Source: Begonia masoniana (Eukaryota > Streptophyta > Magnoliopsida > Cucurbitales > Begoniaceae). Taken from it: a stretch of DNA of 64,000 bases. The translations under genes were made by a program, and so were the position numbers. This document shows, in pieces, positions 32,708 to 44,993 of the stretch. The notes beneath the pieces were generated by a model. That model ran no database searches and was not told the origin of the DNA. It worked only from the letters and a program-made list of their open reading frames with translations. The stretch lies in contig CM039514.1 of the NCBI GenBank assembly GCA_022432975.1, forward strand, positions 13,252,810-13,316,809, written 5' to 3'. Position 1 is the first letter of the stretch. Each line of letters opens with the position of its first letter.

Positions 32708-34707
32708 TGTAACGCCCCGAGTTATCTGAACCCGGTTTGCTACTCATAACGCTGAACCGAACCATGACGTCTTGATGCTAAATTTAAAATTTCACTCGAC
32801 AGCCAAAATTTGACTTTTTCTAAAACTAAATATATTTTAAAACTTGCAGCGGAAAATCAAATGAACATCAATGAAGCTAAGTAACCTGTGAAAAACATTT
32901 TAAAATGACTGTTGGAAGTGTTAAGAGTAATTGGCCAAAAGACGTAAAGCTTAAAAAAAAAACGCGGAATGCCCGTGAAGTTGCCGAAGTCGAATACATC
33001 TGCCGACGACAAAGTCAACAGAAATAGGAATAGGAGGTTTCTACCGATGACGTGTACAAACAACGCACCACCATCTACCGACAAGCCAACACAACTACAT
33101 CTGCCGATGAAGTCAACATAACTTCATCTGCCGATGGAGTCAACATAACTTCATCTACCGATAGATTTCCATCTGCCGATAGACAAGCACGCGACATCTA
33201 CCGACAACGACGTTACGACTCCTTCCGATAAGATTAAAATATACACTACATCTGCCGATAGCAAAACTACAGGTTTTGCAACTTGCACCTGCTGATGACG
33301 TCAGCCGGATGTTCTCTCTCTCATCCAACGACTTTACTGAAGGCACCTTCCGATAGGCAGAACGACAAAACTAAACATCCAGAAACAAACCAAATCACTG
33401 CCCTTCCCAAATTCAGTAAAAACAATGTTTTCAAAATCCAACAGAATACCAATATCAGAAGATTCTCAAAAATGTTTTCAAAGCTTTGAGACCACTATTG
33501 TCATAAAATTTTCAGAAAAACATCTATATTGAACTAGTTACCCTCAACTCAACACCTGCAGCCATGGATTAAACCGCCTCAATAGATGACCAAACCGATG
33601 CCTGAAAATGCTCCTCCAACCAGCCTATTCCTCATGTTGGTCGGTAAACATACCTTCAGTAACTTCTTCACCTACATCACAAAACTCATCTATTAGCCTA
33701 ATGCTAAGCAAGTAGAGCGATGAATGAAATGGATCAATGAAGCAATAATTTCCCTAAACATGCGGTCTCTATTTTCTCATCTCAGTTGTATTCAAATTCG
33801 TTCTCTGTTGATCCCTCTGTACGATGGGAAAGTGGATCAGTCATTCCCCAAAGCATACATCCTCTGATCTCAATTAAGGGGAGGATTAATTCCCTTAACA
33901 GTTAACTAGTCTGATCCCCCTGTAGGATTGGGAAGTGGATCACTTTTCCCAAAACCTCAATCCTCTGTTCTCAGTTAAGGGGCGGATTAATCCCCCTTAA
34001 CAGTTGTTCTGATCATCCTGCTCACACTTACCATGCGTTTCATGTAAATTCATTTTCGTAATCTTTCAAAAAACATGATGCATGACAACTGGAAAATAAA
34101 CATACAAAACATACATAAATCCTACTGTTTTGTGATGTAGGCCCGAAGGCACAAACAAACTCTACTTACCTGGATCCCTGGAAATCGCTCGGCTAAATGC
34201 TACTTCAGAAGCTCGCTCACCTAAAATCATAATAGTACATATATCAAACTTTCACTAAACTTCACAGAATCAAAACAGGAGTTTAAGGAACAAAATTTGA
34301 AACCCCACAACTCGGGTATTCTCAATAGTCGCTCAGCCCGAACCTACTCTAAATCACAACATTCCTCGAAACTCGTCACATTGTACTCCCTCAGCTATCT
34401 AACTACTAAAATCACAAGAAAACAAGGAGGGCTTACCTAGGTTGAAGGAGAATCGGGCCGGAGAATCGCCTAGAGATTTCTGCCGTTCGAGCTGAAGACC
34501 GAAAGGGAAAGAAAATGAGTAGTGGTGGCGGCTACTCTAAACTTTTTGCCTTAAATACCTTATCCACTTTCAAATTTGCCAATTACCCTTATGCCCTTAC
34601 TTACTCATTCTTCAACCTAACCTACATTATACTAAAATTCCATTCATCGATTATACTTAATAGATTTATCTGTTATTTTAAATTTTTAATTAAAGTCGGG
34701 TGTTACA
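32708..34707 (-). repeat. Element C 3' LTR
   Basis: 2000 bp, plus-strand ends TGTAACGCCC and CGGGTGTTACA. Repeated CATCTGCCGAT motifs lie at 33000-33260. The intron-like leader segment is 33672-34169. A 13-bp segment absent from the other LTR lies near 34460. Confidence 0.95.
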
Positions 34708-34722
34708 ATCTACCCTCCTTAA
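34708..34722 (-). promoter_or_regulatory. Polypurine tract of element C
   Basis: The minus strand reads AAGGAGGGTAGAT up to the LTR, the plus-strand primer for reverse transcription. Confidence 0.9.
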
Positions 34723-34742
34723 AAGAATTTTGTCCTCAAAAT

Positions 34743-37700
34743 TCAGTACCTGAACAGTTCTGGATGTTGGTCCATTATGTCTTGTTGGCGCTCCCATGTT
34801 GCCTCCTCTGTGTTCTGATTGTGCCACAAGACTTTCACCAGCGGCACTTCTTTGTTGCGTAGTACCTTTACTGCATAATCCAGAATCTTTACTGGCTTCT
34901 CCTCATAGGTAAGTGTAAGTTGAATTTCAATGCTTTGCTGTTCAACAACTTGGGACGGATCCCGCACACACTTCTTTAACATCGAGACATGGAACACGTC
35001 ATGTATCCCTCCCATAGAAGCTGGTAGCTGTAACTGATAGGCTGCCTTCCCAATCCTTTTCAGAATTGAGAAAGGACCAACAAATCTAGGATTCAGTTTG
35101 CCTCTCTTTCCAAATCTCACAACTCCTTTGAATGGTGATACCTTAAGAAAAACCTCATCGCCTACTTTAAACTCTAATTCTCTGCGTCTTCTGTCAGCAT
35201 AGCTCTTCTGTCGGCTTTGAGCTGTTAAGATCCTCTGATGGATGAGAGCAACCTTCTCAATAGTCTGCTGCACAATGTCAGGACCAAGCAACTGTGCTTC
35301 ACCAACTTCGTCCCAGTACAAAGGAGATCTACATCTTCGTCCATACAAAGCTTCATACGGTGCCATTCCTATTGTTGCTTGAAAACTGTTATTATAAGAA
35401 AATTCCACCAAAGGCAGATACTTGCTCCAAGAACCTTGAAAATCCAAAACACATGCCCGAAGCATATCCTCTAATGTTTGAATGGTTCTTTCCGATTGTC
35501 CATCTGTTTGAGGGTGAAAGGCTGTACTGAAGTTTAGCTGTGTGCCCATGGCTTTATGTAAACTCTTCCAAAATTTGGATGTGAATCTAGAGTCTCGGTC
35601 CGAAACTATAGTAGCTGGAACTCCATGCAGTCGCACAACCTCCTGCACATATAATTCAGCTAACTGATCCATAGAGTAAGTCACCTTGATGGGTAAGAAA
35701 TGGGCTGATTTGGTTAATCGATCGATTATCGTCCAGATTACATCATGTCCTTTTGCTGTTCTGGGTAATCCTACAACAAAGTCCATGGTTATCTGCTCCC
35801 ATTTCCATTCAGGGAGTGGTAATGGCTGCAACATTTCTGCAGGCCTCTGATGTTCAGCCTTAACCTGCTGGCAGATCAAACACAATCCTACATGTTCAGC
35901 GACGCTCCGCTTCATACCTGGCCACCAATAAGTCTGCTTAAGGTCTCTGTACATCTTTGTACTACCAGGATGAACGGAAAATCTAGAAGAGTGAGCTTCA
36001 GAAAGGATTTCATCACGAAGCTCTTTATTGGCTGGCACAAAATATCTATGCCTGAACTTAAGTATTCCATCATCAGTATAATTGAAATCCAAATTGTCAG
36101 TAGAATCCATGCTCGACTTGAACTTTTTACACTCCTCATCAATGTCCTCGGTTTCTTTTATCTTTTCTAGAATGGTAGGTTTCAAGGAGATGGCAGAAAG
36201 CATAGCTGCTACATTGGACACAGTTTCTAGGTTAAACTTATGAAATTCAGTCTCTAAGGCCACCGGCATATCCAGAATCAAAGCTGAGGCTGACGGTATT
36301 ACTCTACTTAATGCATCAGCCACCACATTGGCCTTACCAGGGTGGTATTTAATCTCAAAATCGTAGTCTTTAACAAACTCCAACCACCTACGTTGCCTCA
36401 TATTTAATTCCTTCTGCGTGAAAATATACTTCAGACTTTTATGATCCGAAAATATTTCACAAGGCTGTCCATACAAGTAGTGCCTCCAAATCTTAAGTGC
36501 AAATACTACAGCAGCTAATTCTAAATCATGGGTAGGGTAATTCTTCTCATGAGTTTTCAACTGTCTAGAGGCATAAGCTATGACCTTACCATCTTGCATT
36601 AACACACATCCAAGACCAACCTTGGAAGCATCACAGTAAATACTAAATTTACCATCCACAGCTGGAAGGGTTAAAATTGGAGCATTGGTTAGTTTCTGTT
36701 TTAAGGTCATGAAACTATGTTCACATTCATCGGTCCATATATACTTCACATTTTTCCTGGTTAACTTAGTAAGGGGTGTAGCAATCTTTGAAAATCCTTC
36801 AATGAACTTTCTGTAATACCCTGCTAACCCGAGGAAACTCCTAATATCAGAAGCATTCTTCGGTTGAGGCCATTCCTTAACCCCACGAACTTTGGCTGGA
36901 TCGACAGATATTCCATCCCCAGAGATCACGTGACCAAGAAAGTGAACTCTGTCCAACCAAAACTCACATTTGGAAAACTTAGCATAAAGCCGGTGCTGTC
37001 TGAGTACTCCTAACACCAAACTTAAATGCCTTGCATGCTCATTCTTAGTTCTAGAATAGATCAGAATGTCGTCTATGAATACTATGACAAACTTGTCCAA
37101 ATACTCATGAAACACCCTATTCATGAGATCCATGAAAGCTGCTAGTGCATTTGTCAAACCAAAGGACATAACCAAAAATTCGTAATGTCCATATCTCGTA
37201 CGAAAGGCAGTCTTTGGTATATCCTCAGACTTAACCTTCAATTGGTAGTACCCCGATCTCAAGTCAATCTTAGAGAAAACTCGTGCACCTTGAAGTTGGT
37301 CAAACAAATCATCGATCCTAGGTAATGGGTACTTATTCTTGATGGTTAACTTATTTAATTCTCGGTAGTCAATGCACATGCGCATTGATCCGTCCTTTTT
37401 CTTAACAAAGAGGACTGGTGCACCCCACGGTGAATAACTTGGCCGTATGAATCCTTTTTCCAACAGTTCCTCTAATTGTTTCTTTAATTCCTTGAGTTCC
37501 ATTGGTGCCAATCTGTATGGATTCTTAGATATAGGTTCAGCACCAGGATAGACATCCACCACAAATTCGATCTCTCTATCAAGTGGTAAACCAGGCAGGT
37601 CATCAAGGAAAACTTCAGGGAAATCTTGAGCTATTGGAACCTTTTGGAGACTCGGTTCTCCTACCAGCTTTGTGTCTAATACGCTGGCCAGAAAGCATGA

Positions 37701-39227
37701 ATACTCACTACACGGGAAAGGTTTAGCGCCGACAGAGGATAAAACAGAGATTCTTCTGTCTCTCCTTGAGGCTTGAAAGGTGTGTTTCGAACCACCAGGG
37801 GGTTGGAAACTAACTATTCCAGTTCTACAGTCTATTGTGGCATAGTGTTTAAACAGCCAATCCATTCCTAAGATTACATCAAATCCCATGATCTCTAAAA
37901 TAATGAGATCAGCAGGTAGGTTCTTATCTCCTACTGTCACTACACTATTAAGCAGCACACGGCTAGAGCGCATGCGTTCGCCAGAAGGTAAAGCAACATT
38001 GAACATATGCTCAGAAAGTGAAGACTCGACGTCTAATTTATCAGCAAAGGCAGACGCTGTGAAGGAATGTGTTGCACCTGAATCTATTAAAGTAAAAGCA
38101 GGCATAAAATTGACTAGTATGGTACCTGACACAACAGCAGGCTGATCTTCATCACCCGATTCTACCATGGAGAATATTCTTGGCTTGACATTCACAGGGC
38201 CATTCTTCAGAGCTGGACAATCCCTATTCATGTGGCCAACTTTATTACAATTATAACAGCGAAGGACTCTAGGCTTTGGGCAATCCTTAAGCAGATGCCC
38301 GGTCTCCTCACAGTTGAAACACTTCCCCGCGCTAATTCTACACTCTCCCGGGTGAAATCTTAAACACTTTGGGCATTGAGGGAACTTCCTAGTATCTGGT
38401 GTCTTCTTCTCCTTCCCTTGACTGCCCTGGCCCTCACCGGGCCTCTTCGTTCCCCTGTGATGGTGTGGTTGGGTGAACTTTCGTGGAGCCGCACTAAACC
38501 CAGCACACTTCATCTCCGCCTCTTCCACTTCTAATGCCGTGGACACTACTTCACTGTAGGACAATCCTTTTATACCCGAGAACTTGACTCCTCTATAAAT
38601 CTCAGGTTTCAGCCCATGCACAAATTGGAACACTTTATCCTCATCTCTGCGTGCGAGGTGTCCGGCAAACCTTGATAGGGATTCAAACTATCTGCTGTAT
38701 TCAGCTACGGTCCCTGTTTGTTTCAAGTTCATGAACTCCAACTTCTTTGTGGTCTGAACAGTACTGTTAAAATACTTCTCATAGAAAATCTCCTTAAATT
38801 GTGTCCAAGTCATCGTAAGAACATCATGGGTGGTCTCCACCGTTTCCCACCAAAGTTGAGCATCACCGGCAAAGTGGAAGGTTGCCAAAATGACCTTTTC
38901 TCCTTCTCCCACATCTGCACACCTAAACATGCTTTCTATCTTTTTCAACCATTCCTCGGCCACAATTGGATTAGCTGACTTTCCATCAAAAGTAGGTGGT
39001 CGCAACCTTCTAAACCTCTCTCCTGCCTGTTCATTGCTGGAACCCGAGTTGGCACTCCCTTGTACCTCTCGGTTCAGTAGCAGTCCCAACTGATCGGACT
39101 GCTGGCGCATCATATCAGATTGCTGGCGTACCAAGTCTGTCAGCTGCCTGATCACACCAGAATTCTCAGTACTCTCTGGGTTTGGTGTCCCCCTCTGTAC
39201 TCTCGGTCTACCTGGTCGTCTAGACAT
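34743..39227 (-). pseudogene. gag-pol: Element C Gag-Pol polyprotein, one in-frame stop
   Basis: One minus-strand frame from ATG 39227 (MSRRPGRPRV; an ATG 12 codons upstream is also in frame) to the stop at 34745-34743. The only break is TAG at 38690-38688 (codon 180), where A and E have glutamine. Domains, approximate residues from 39227: gag core 60-230; zinc knuckles [14 protein letters not shown] (303-316) and [14 protein letters not shown] (324-337); protease [10 protein letters not shown] (D382); RT 570-750 with [10 protein letters not shown] (D719, D720); RNase H with CDAS (D866), E903, D928, D971; integrase H1079, H1086, C1116, C1119 and catalytic D1149, D1210, E1246 with the expected 35-residue spacing; GPF region and a chromodomain-like end ([15 protein letters not shown]). 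These drive particle formation, copying and integration. The stop lies within gag rather than at a gag-pol junction, so mutation is more likely than programmed readthrough. Confidence 0.93.
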
Positions 39228-39368
39228 TTTACTATATCCCTGTAAAAGGTTAACTATTCTCATAAATTTCTAATAACTAAAACTAACATAAACACTTACA
39301 GTTGTTGGAGTACTTCCATGCAACGATCGGCACTGTTGAGTAATTCTTTGAACGGTTTAACCAAATGG

Positions 39369-39382
39369 CTTTGATACCAATT
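39369..39382 (-). promoter_or_regulatory. Primer-binding site of element C
   Basis: The minus strand reads TTGGTATCAAAGCC two bases after the 5' LTR, matching initiator tRNA-Met apart from one position. Confidence 0.85.
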
Positions 39383-41378
39383 TGTAACGCCCCGAGTTAT
39401 CTGAACCCGTTTTGCTACTCATAACGCTGAACCGAACCATGACGTCTTGATGCTAAATTTAAAATTTCACTCGACAGCCAAAATTTGACTTTTTCTAAAA
39501 CTAAATATATTTTAAAACTTGCAGCGGAAAATCAAATGAACATCAATGAAGCTAAGTAACCTGTGAAAAACATTTTAAAATGACTAATGGAAGTGTTAAG
39601 AGTAATTGGCCAAAAGACGTAAAGCTTAAAAAAAAAACGCGGAATGCCCGTGAAGTTGCCGAAGTCGAATACATCTGCCGACGACAAAGTCAATGGAAGA
39701 AGCAGAAATAGGAATAGGAGGTTTCTACCGATGACGTGTACAAACAACGCACCACCATCTACCGACAAGCCAACACAACTACATCTGCCGATGAAGTCAA
39801 CATAACTTCATCTGCCAATGGAGTCAACATAACTTCATCTACCGATAGATTTCCATCTGCCGATAGACAAGCACGCGACATCTACCGACAACGACATTAC
39901 GACTCCTTCTGATAAGATTAAAATATACACTACATCTGCCGATAGCAAAACTACAGGTTTTGCGACTTGCACCTGCCGATGACGTCAGCCGGATGTTCTC
40001 TCTCTCATCCAACGACTTTACTGAAGGCACCTTCCGATAGGCAGAACGACAAAACTAAACATCCAGAAACAAACCAAATCACTGCCCTTCCCAAATTCAG
40101 TAAAAACAATGTTTTCAAAATCCAACAGAATACCAATATCAGAAGATTCTCAAAAATGTTTTCAAAGCTTTGAGACCACTATTGTCATAAAATTTTCAGA
40201 AAAACATCTATATTGAACTAGTTACCCTCAACTCAACACCTGCAGCCATGGATTAAACCGCCTCAATAGATGACCAAACCGATGCCTGAAAATGCTCCTC
40301 CAACCAGCCTATTCCTCATGTTGGTCAGTAAACATACCTTCAGTAACTTCTTCACCTACATCACAAAACTCATCTATTAGCCTAATGCTAAGCAAGTAGA
40401 GCGATGAATGAAATGGATCAATGAAGCAATAATTTCCCTAAACATGCGGTCTTTATTTTCTCATCTCAGTTGTATTCAAATTCGTTCTCTGTTGATCCCT
40501 CTGTACGATGGGAAAGTGGATCAGTCATTCCCCAAAGCATACATCCTCTGATCTCAATTAAGGGGCGGATTAATTCCCTTAACAGTTAACTGGTTTGATC
40601 CCCCTGTAGGATTGGGAAGTGGATCACTTTTCCCAAAACCTCAATCCTCTGTTCTCAGTTAAGGGGCGGATTAATCCCCCTTAACAGTTGTTCTGATCAT
40701 CCTGCTCACACTTACCATGCGTTTCATGTAAATTCATTTTCGTAATCTTTCAAAAAACATGATGCATGACAACTGGAAAATAAACATACAAAACATACAT
40801 AAATCCTACTGTTTTGTGATGTAGGCCCGAAGGCACAAACAAACTCTACTTACCTGGATCCCTGGAAATCGCTCGGCTAAATGCTACTTCAGAAGCTCGC
40901 TCACCTAAAATCATAATAGTACATATATCAAACTTTCACTAAACTTCACAGAATCAAAACAGGAGTTTGAGGAACAAAATTTGAAACCCCACAACTTGGG
41001 TATTCTCAATAGTCGCTCAGCCCGAACCTACTCTAAATCACAACATTCCTCGAAACTCCTCACATTGTACTCCCTCAGCTATCTAACTACTAAAATCGCA
41101 AGAAAACAAGGAGGGCTTACCTAGGTTGAAGGAGAATCGCCTAGAGATTTCTGCCGTTCGAGCTGAAGACCGAAAGGGAAAGAAAATGAGTAGTGGTGGC
41201 GGCTACTCTAAACTTTTTGCCTTAAATACCTTATCCACTTTCAAATTTGCCAATTACCCTTATGCCCTTACTTACTCATTCTTCAACCTAACCTACATTA
41301 TACTAAAATTCCATTCATCGATTATACTTAATAGATTTATCTGTTATTTTAAATTTTTAATTAAAGTTGGGTGTTACA
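39383..41378 (-). repeat. Element C 5' LTR with promoter and intron-like leader
   Basis: 1996 bp. On the minus strand: TATA-like GGTATTTAAGG at 41230-41219, exon-1-like block ending CTAG at 41121, intron-like 41120-40905 (GTAAGC...GATTTTAG), a 51-nt exon-like block 40904-40854, intron-like 40853-40356 (GTAAGT...GATGTAG). Stem arms CTACATCACAAAAC and GTTTTGTGATGTAG lie at 40824-40811 and 40369-40356. Splicing is inferred, not shown. Confidence 0.85.
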
Positions 41379-41383
41379 GTTTT

Positions 41384-41577
41384 CTTTTCTCTTTCAACCA
41401 ACCATCTTGATTATTTTAACTATTTAATAAATATTGTTTTTTTTATATGATGATTTTTTCGCTGCAAGTTTTAACGTTTTATGAGTCAAATCTTAATCAT
41501 TGAATGAAATTTTAAAATTTTCTCAAAAGTCATAGTTCGGTTCAGTATCTTGTGTAGCGAACCGGGTTCAGATAACT
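41384..41577 (+). repeat. E-family LTR, last part
   Basis: Continues the LTR split by element C and matches the E LTR end (GCTGCAAGTTTT..., GCGAACCGGGTTCAGATAACTC). The terminal GGGGCGTTACA is missing. The next base belongs to Cassandra. Confidence 0.85.
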
Positions 41578-42060
41578 CCCAGAGCATGTACCCAACCGGA
41601 AATGTGGCCAACGAGGACGTTGGTCCCCAGAGGAGGGGTGATTGTGATGACCCGAATGAACACGTATGAGGAGGAACCACCCAGTGCTCTGCAAATCCCG
41701 AGTGAGACTTGGGCCGGAGGGTGACGTGCTGGGTTAAAACTCCACGAATCCCAGGTTGGACTTGGGCCGGAGGGTTCGGTCGTAGAAAGGGGGGTCGTCA
41801 CAATCCCACATCGCTTGGGGAAGTATGTGGAAATGAAACATATGTAAAGAGACCCTCCCAAAATAGCAAGATGCGTTTGGAGCACAATTGACAATGGATC
41901 CCATAAGAACTCCAAAGTTAAAAGTGCTTCAGCGAGAGCAATTCCAGGTTGGGTGACCTTTTGGGAAGTTCTCGCCAAACAAAGCCGTGAGGGGAGGATA
42001 TTGGGCTGCGGCCAAATCCCCGGAGCGGACAATATCTTGCTGGGAAGAGGGATCGTTACA
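41578..42060 (+). mobile_element. Cassandra TRIM 2, 5' LTR missing
   Basis: Core from CCAGAGCATGTACCCAA (part of the primer site kept) with GTGGCCAACGAGGACGTTGG, then one LTR 41643-42060 (TGTGATGACC...GATCGTTACA, 418 bp). The 5S-rRNA-like segment is at about 41896-41976 (GGATCCCATAAGAACTCC, AAGTTAAAAGTGCTTC, GGTTGGGTGACC), with A-box and C-box-like parts kept. Confidence 0.88.
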
Positions 42061-42061
42061 T

Positions 42062-42845
42062 TATTTGGTACAGATATTGTCGTAAGGGCAGGCGATGTCA
42101 ATGAATTGCTCGAATTTGCCGCAAATGTGAAACCAAAATCGAAGGAGTTAAACATAAAAGCTCAGGTTATTCACAATCTGATCAGCCACACCCTGCTGCC
42201 GAGGCATGTACATAAGATCTCGTGAGCTGGATAGATCTCTATATCTTTGAGAAGCTCTACAGCGGCACGATGTTAGACCCGGGGTACATGATTTTAGGTC
42301 ACATTGAAGAGATCGGGCGAACACTCAACAAAAATCTGTCATATGGGACATTGATTTGGAAGATCGTGAAGTGATCTCAGGTTCAGCTACCCACTGTAGA
42401 GCAGCGAAGAGCTCCAAGATCTGTCAATGTATTTGACAGACTTCATTTGATTCGGATGGGCGTAGTCGAATTTACCGGGTCTTGGATGATGAATGGAGAT
42501 CCTGGGGCCTACACATCTCGGGATGTTCCAATGGAGCAGGACGCCCTCGCCACCGCGAGGGGGACCGTGCCGCCATTTGCCCTTCAGGTTGATAGTAGCT
42601 GGAACAAGATTCAGCAGCAGATGTATCAGGTGCAGCATTAGCTGGATCAGAGGTATCAGATGCAGCAGCAGATGGAGCAGCAGAGGGACCAGAGAATGGA
42701 GTTCCCCATAGGTGGGGTCAAGGAGCTCGCCGTGAGCCATAAAAAGGTGATCGAGTCACAGGACTATCGCAGTGAGTCCCTTAGAGGATGGGGGATTAGA
42801 TGCTGGTTGGAGATGACGATGTCCCACCGGAGTAGTATAGTTTAG
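42062..42845 (+). pseudogene. MULE-2 second gene, C-terminal part
   Basis: In phase with 30423-30798 across the insert: LFGTDIVVRAGDVNELLEF, AQVIHNLISHTLLPRHVHKIS, stop at 42223-42225. Another frame then resembles the following family segment (LDPGYMILGHIEEIGRTLNK, YGTLIWKIV), and a Gln/Met-rich end (IQQQMYQ, QMQQQMEQQRDQRMEF) finishes at 42843. The 'HNLI-H-LLPR' and 'LGHIEEIGR' motifs are those of the plant transposon-protein family. Low-complexity Gln tails often form coiled coils. At least two stops/frameshifts make it a pseudogene. Confidence 0.65.
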
Positions 42846-43410
42846 ATTTTATATTTCATTTTATGTACTTTACTTTTTGTCTGTAAATTTGATGTACTTT
42901 AATTTTATATCTTGATGTTTATATCTGTACTGGAATCTGGCTGTTAGATATATATTTGTGATTTGAATTTGCAGAAACTGTTTGAAGATAGCTATAGATG
43001 AGTCATAAAACAAACGAAACTCCGTCTATTTTTTCAATTATTTAAATATATATATATATATATATATTTAAATAAACTGAAAGAAATAAATAATTATAAT
43101 TTGAATAACCTAAAAAATATATGTAATTATATATAATTTATTTAAATATATATTTCTATATAAAAATAACATAATTAATTATTTTTTAAATTAGTTATAT
43201 TAATTAATGTATTCAAATTATTTTATAGTACAGTTTTTTTAAGCGAAAGTTTTAATTTGAATAAATATATAAACTAAAAGAGATACATAATTATCATTTT
43301 AAATAACCTAAAATAAATAAATATTATTCAGATAAACCAAAATAAATAATTATAATTTGAATAACCTTGGAAATTACATGAAAATGAAATAAATATTACA
43401 CGGATTGATT
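42846..43410. other. AT-rich region between the convergent MULE-2 genes
   Basis: Its first ~200 bp match MULE-1 2924-3060 and are the 3' flank of the second gene. The rest is very AT-rich, with an (AT)n run near 43046-43066 and no frame. MULE-1 has the 173-bp tandem array in the equivalent place. Confidence 0.6.
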
Positions 43411-43702
43411 ATGTTTGAAAATGAAAAGAAAGATGAAATCGAATAGGAAGGTGTTCGTTGGCTGGGGATCGAGTGAGATTCAATCCATTTTTGATAGAAA
43501 AAAGATTAACCGTAACAAGATACACAACATGCTGAATTCACATTTTTTTGATAATCAATCTGAATCAGCAAAATGTGAATCCAGCATGTCGTGTATCTCG
43601 TAACGGTTAATTTCCTAACAAAAATAGATTGAAGCTCACTCGATCCCCAGCCAACGAACACATTTCTATTCGATTTCATCTTTCTTTTTCTTTTTCAAAC
43701 AT
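43411..43702. repeat. 292-bp hairpin (MITE-like inverted repeat)
   Basis: ATGTTTGAAAATGAAAAGAA at the left is complementary to the right end (TTTCTTTTTCAAACAT). The arms stay paired through CGTTGGCTGGGGATCGAGTGAG / CTCACTCGATCCCCAGCCAACG to GTGAATTC / GTGAATCCAGCATG, leaving an ~18-nt loop near 43555. No clear TSD was found. Arms of ~135 nt with few mismatches could give a long double-stranded RNA. Confidence 0.8.
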
Positions 43703-43724
43703 AAATTATAACAGTTAATAATTT

Positions 43725-44651
43725 TTGCCTCAGCCGTGCATCGCAGATTCTTGCAAATAATGAAAACTATATAAAAAAGAATGATTGTGTGTTTATGAGC
43801 GAAATGTGTTAAAATATACATGTCTCGTTAAACATGTTGAAACCCATAAACATGTCTTGCAAAGAACCGCCTAAAGTGGATCCCCAGTGAGGACAAGTGC
43901 GTCTATTATGCCCCCACTACTGATATATACCACACGAAATCTTTGAGTTCTTCTTACTAATTATCGAACTTGACGGTTCATCGACATCTCGCACTCTTGT
44001 CTTATTCGGCCTACCAGGTCGGGGATATCTTCTGGGCAGGATGAGTTCCTTCACATTTGGTATTTGTGGAAACATTTGGTGATTGCTCACGGGTTGGATA
44101 AAGTGTGAGTACATATGCATGTAAGTTGCCCGGTGATAGTATTGATGCATATAATTTTTTAGTGCTACTCCCAAGAAATGCATGCATAGAATGGAATGGA
44201 CACATAGGATTCCAGTAAGCTCCCACCTATTACAGTTGCACACACACGTATTCATGTCGACAACGTATTATTCGTTACCGTTGTTGACCTCAAATTGTGC
44301 AACTCCCGCAAACGCAGGACTTTAATTTCGAGTTGCCCTTTCTAGCTTCTCAAGATTTTTGCTTATCTGGGGACATAAGAGGTCTGTTGATTGGGCCAAC
44401 TTCTTAAAGTTTTTCACAATACAAGTCATCAAGCACTTTCAGATTATCTCAAACATGGAAATGATCAGTTTGTCCCTGGCAGGCAATAGAACTACATTGA
44501 ATGACTCGCACAAATTATTCAAGCTCATTTCACACTTGGGGATGGAAGAGAAGGCATGACTAGCTCAATATCCGAGTTAAGCTAAAGTAATTCCCTCATT
44601 TCTATTTTGAAATTATACTTTGTAGTTGCCATGGTCGTATTCCACATCGCA
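43725..44651 (-). pseudogene. MULE-2 transposase, SWIM and C-terminal part
   Basis: Minus strand: SWIM finger C-N-C-NRWELTGILCVH at about 44240-44196, then RRYPRPGRPNKTRVRDVDEP and a zinc knuckle broken by a stop (CGIYQ-stop-WGHNRRTC near 43917) with its second cysteine lost, then a tail ending near 43820. Upstream (44256-44651) is degraded and leads to the TCGCA target of a solo LTR; the rest of the transposase continues at 49542. Same family as MULE-1. Confidence 0.83.
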
Positions 44652-44993
44652 TGTAACACCCGACATTCTCAGTCAGGTGATTTTCTTAACGGAATTAACG
44701 GTCACCTCTTTATTTGACCTTTTATTTAATAATTATATGCCAAAGTTTATTGGATCTTTATTGTAGTGGCAGAATTGTAATTAAGGAGGAATTTATTTGG
44801 TATAAGTAGAAAATGGAAACTCTTAAACCTCACAAAAACCCCACTGTAGCTGACATTCTCTCTCGGCGATTCCCATCCTCCCAGAAATCTCTCACTCTTG
44901 CAGCAGGTAGACTTCTTCATCAACAACCGATTCTCCTTCGTTCTCGCCGATACTCAGCTTACCAGGTAAGACTTAATGAATGTAGTTACTGGT

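Larger units (their letters stand above)
32708..41378 (-). mobile_element. Element C: near-intact Ty3/gypsy chromovirus
   Basis: Minus-strand element, TSD GTTTT at 32703-32707 and 41379-41383, LTRs of 2000 and 1996 bp with about 1% substitutions plus two small indels. Primer site TTGGTATCAAAGCC and purine tract AAGGAGGGTAGAT are both in place. The gag-pol region is one frame of about 1495 codons with a single internal stop. It is the best-preserved autonomous-type element in the window and a model for elements A, E and F. Confidence 0.95.
30799..42061 (+). mobile_element. Chimeric insert: chromovirus-type LTR joined to Cassandra 3' half
   Basis: TATTT flanks the whole block (30794-30798 and 42062-42066), and removing it with one TATTT leaves the reading frame of the MULE-2 second gene in phase, so the block entered as one unit or has been reshaped within one original insertion. 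The left part is a plus-strand LTR of the element-E family (30799-32707 and 41384-41577). The right part is a Cassandra core without its 5' LTR (41578-41642) plus a Cassandra LTR (41643-42060). Element C is nested in the first part. Confidence 0.7.

Noticed and set aside
38688..38690. Programmed stop-codon readthrough in element C
   Set aside because: The TAG is inside the gag core, not at a gag-pol border, and related elements have glutamine there.
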